From Arcuatula senhousia (taxonomy: Eukaryota; Mollusca; Bivalvia; Mytilida; Mytilidae): a stretch of 64,000 bases of DNA. The position numbers were made by a program, and so were the translations under genes. Below the pieces are notes generated by a model. The model was not told the origin of the DNA and ran no database searches. It saw only the letters and a program-made list of their open reading frames with translations. Below, piece by piece: positions 61,630 to 64,000 of the stretch (within the stretch, counting starts at the first letter, position 1; each line of letters begins with the position of its first letter). Where the stretch lies: NCBI GenBank assembly GCA_963971305.1, contig OZ020313.1, positions 27,814,602 to 27,878,601 of the forward strand. Direction: 5' to 3'.

Positions 61630-62312
61630 CAATGGCCTGAATCGCTCACTTGATTTCTTATGCTATTTAGCCTCTTACCTAGTGTGCAACATGGTCTACA
61701 TGTACTTGGTAAGTAACATCAAAGAAACTAGTTAGTATAGAAAACGCTATTCAGATCAAGAATACAAAGATACAAAGCTTTTCCCCCCAAAAAACACCAA
61801 ACAATTTAAAAATTTTTGAAAACAGTTAAAGTGCATGGGGCAACTCTTAGAATCATTTTTGTAGATCTCAATAAGCTTAACACTTTTGCAATGCTAACTT
61901 TTCCTCCAACTCTTATGTTTTTTAAGATAAAGTCCAAAAACCGTGAAAATTGTCAATTTTGACAATCAAGGGGAAATAACTCCAATACTGAGTCATCCCA
62001 CAACTTAAACTTAATGAAGAGTTTTATAGAGCTGTTGATGCTAAAGAAGGAATTTTGCTTTGGATTTTCTCTATCTCTTATACTCTTCATGCTATAAGCC
62101 AAAAACTATGGTTTGACTTTCCTGCTCTATTTCTAGCTACAGCAGCCATCTTGGTTTATCAGCATGCATAAACTTCACAAATTTTGTAGAGGACACTCTA
62201 AAGATCAAGTGTACAAAGTTTGAGATCAATTCCTTTTGTGGTTTCAGAGAAGAAGATCTTTTAAGACAAGTTAACGGACGAAGAACGCTTAATGATGACA
62301 AAAGCTCACCAA
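61630..62312 (+). repeat. Family B repeat, strongly diverged
   Basis: Gcctgaatcgctcactt head, gagctgttgatgctaaag, ctctatctcttatactcttc, tttcagagaagaagat, gttaacggacgaag and aaaagctcacc follow family B order with many changes. An older copy. Confidence 0.55.
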
Positions 62313-62800
62313 AGAACATTGACATTTGTACAGGCATTTCGACAGAAAAAAAAGAAATGATTAGATTTGCACTTAATTCTATCAAGGATCAACTTTTGTC
62401 TTGCCATCAATATAATACTGTCAGCAATCGAAATATTTCTAGAGGTAAGGACTGATTTTTTTATCCACCCAGCTACATTTGTATATAACCGGCTAGTGTT
62501 CAGTTTTGATCAATTCCGTCCGTGCCTTATTCCGTACATCGTCACAGGATGTGCATCTTATGCTTCTTTTAAATGCCTTAAATTTTTTCCCTACAAAATT
62601 AAGAGGCTAACTGTTTTTCTTAGTTTTTTGTAAATATTGATGTTTTTACTGGACAAATTGGACGAGCCGCAATAAATAGAATGTTTCTACGGTTTCAACG
62701 ATTCTTGTCAAGTCGGAATAAAACTTTTATCAACCGAACATTACATAACATCAAACTGGCATCCATTTTACAATGCTGAATAACCATAATAGAAAATAAT

Positions 62801-63005
62801 GAGATGTGGAATAAGTGTACGCGACACAGCCCACAGTTAAACGGCAATTTCGAAAAACCAGAATGGACAACCGCCAGCAGCTCGCGGTTCTGAATTGGCC
62901 CATGGTCTAAATAAAATGCATATAATTCAAATCCAGTCCTATATTAGTCACAGATAGACCCCTTCTTAAACAAGGAACAGAAAACATCAAAAATACAAGT
63001 AAAAA
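62801..63005 (-). repeat. Family A repeat, reversed
   Basis: Gagatgtggaataagtgtac, gcgacacagcccacagtt, atggacaaccgccagcagct and ggcccatggtctaaat are the reverse complement of 13090-13262. Confidence 0.7.
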
Positions 63006-63036
63006 CTTACATGTTCAATTAGTATTTGTGTTATAG

Positions 63037-63127
63037 ATGTTCTAGGTGATCTATGCTTTCATCGAGATACAGGAGTTGTAAAATGTAATGAATGCTGTGG
63101 TCGGACGTATGAACAGTATTGCTGCAC
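63037..63127 (+). CDS. Candidate exon with Shisa-like cysteine motif
   Basis: An open segment after ttgtgttatag encodes GDLCFHRDTGVVKCNECC, then GRTYEQYCCT. The order of cysteines resembles the extracellular domain of Shisa-type membrane adaptors (for example CPDFCCGTCDDQYCCS in SHISA5). The donor is taken as GTAGGT after 63127; four bases later the frame reaches TAG. A single short exon at the window edge cannot settle the family. Confidence 0.35.
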
Positions 63128-63388
63128 GTAGGTAGATAAACTGTAGTTTTTTCTTCAGTAAAGAGAGGATTCAATGATTACCAAAACCCTAAAATACCTA
63201 TGTTTGGTTTTCAATGTGCCATCTTGGAAAGCATGTGAAAACAATAACTATCAATGGTAGAGGAAAATAGATTAATCAACGATTCTTACTGAAAGAGATC
63301 TTGCTTCTGTCATGGATTAAAAAAAAAAACAAAACAAAACGTTAAAATTTGAAATACAAACTTTCATAGAAAATTGAGAGCTTTCTAC

Positions 63389-63486
63389 CACCCGATGTGC
63401 AATTTTTACCACTTTGGCAACCGTTGCTTTGCGTGCACGGACAAATTGTTATGGCGTTACTTTGCATTGTACATGAAGTACCAGTT
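63389..63486 (-). CDS. Candidate cysteine-rich exon, family unknown
   Basis: 98 nt between tgcttctag and gtagaaag on the minus strand encode TGTSCTMQSNAITICPCTQS, followed by NGCQSGKNCTSGG. Five cysteines and an N-glycosylation sequon (NCT) suggest a secreted domain. It lies on the opposite strand to the candidate at 63037, so both cannot belong to one gene. No homology was recognised. Confidence 0.28.
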
Positions 63487-64000
63487 CTAGAAGCAAAAAT
63501 AATCACAAGGTCACAGTGACATGGCACATGGTTCAACTTCTGCAGTGTTTTTTACAAAACAACAGTTATGTCAAATCACGTATTTTTGAAAAGGTTTCAA
63601 AATGCTCATTGCGGTCGTTTAAAACATGAAAACAGATCTCTAAAGCGTATTTAATAGTTTAATAATAAGAAAAAAAAGAGATGATTAACAGATTAAGAGA
63701 AAGAAAATCGTTCATTTTAAGCAATGAACAGAATATTTCAAGCCTTATTCTGGCATGATGATCCCTTCCATAAAACGTTTTCGCTGTTTTGGTGTGTGCT
63801 TGATTAAGAGAAAACAAATCATGCATTTTTAGAACTAAAAAGAATATTTCAAGCCTTTTCCTGGCATTCCTTCCATAAAATTGCATAAAAAAACTTTGCT
63901 GTGTGCTTGAATACAAAATTAAACTCAAGTACAGGCAGCAAATTCAGGAGCAAAACTTAATTCTGTGGTTTCATTTTTTTTCGTGGGGTATCAATTTTCG

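Noticed and set aside
1..64000. CRISPR arrays, operons or phage-like clusters
   Set aside because: Tandem repeats here lack unique equal-length spacers, and gene structure is eukaryotic with GT-AG introns throughout.

Overview
The window is nuclear DNA from an animal, most likely a bivalve mollusc and possibly a mytilid. The evidence is AT-rich DNA, small exons separated by kilobase introns with GT-AG borders, three genes whose proteins have clear metazoan homologues, pervasive TACATGTA-type motifs, and many short non-autonomous repeats of the kind found in bivalve genomes. The species assignment is inference. Nothing bacterial is present: no operons, ribosome binding sites or CRISPR arrays.

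Layout. (1) 1-4469, minus strand: three exons of an OTULIN-like deubiquitinase gene, cut by the left edge of the window. A very long serine-rich N-terminal exon leads into the GDNYC catalytic exon. (2) 6657-16648, minus strand: exons of an unrecognised single-pass membrane protein. Its transmembrane exon has been copied about ten times in a row at 6772-7700. (3) 21707-27087, plus strand: a complete five-exon prenylcysteine oxidase gene (488 residues) ending in the ER-retrieval-like tetrapeptide KTEL. (4) 34936-54079, minus strand: a complete 14-exon cytochrome P450 gene (507 residues, CYP3-clan-like) with every diagnostic motif in frame. (5) 63037-63486: two short cysteine-rich candidate exons at the right edge, one with a Shisa-like cysteine pattern.

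The rest is introns, untranslated sequence and repeats. Recognisable repeat families are: a large fold-back element with TA target duplication (4998-5767); a 144-bp minisatellite (9119-9960); a fold-back element (11343-12206); a family sharing the ttattccacatctc end (called A here); a GGCTCCCAGGAGCC-headed family with internal minisatellites (B); a GTCTCGCCTGC-ended family with CGG runs (C); SINE-like families with ACTC or AACT tails (D and E); a near-perfect 461-bp nested palindrome (36345-36805); and tandem 154-bp hairpins (35576-36025). Many open frames of 60-180 codons are only read-through of these repeats.

The genes do not form an obvious pathway. OTULIN homologues edit linear ubiquitin chains in immune signalling, prenylcysteine oxidase degrades prenylated cysteine, and the P450 is a microsomal mono-oxygenase. 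Splice joins were derived by reading the sequence and checking phase, with no transcript evidence.
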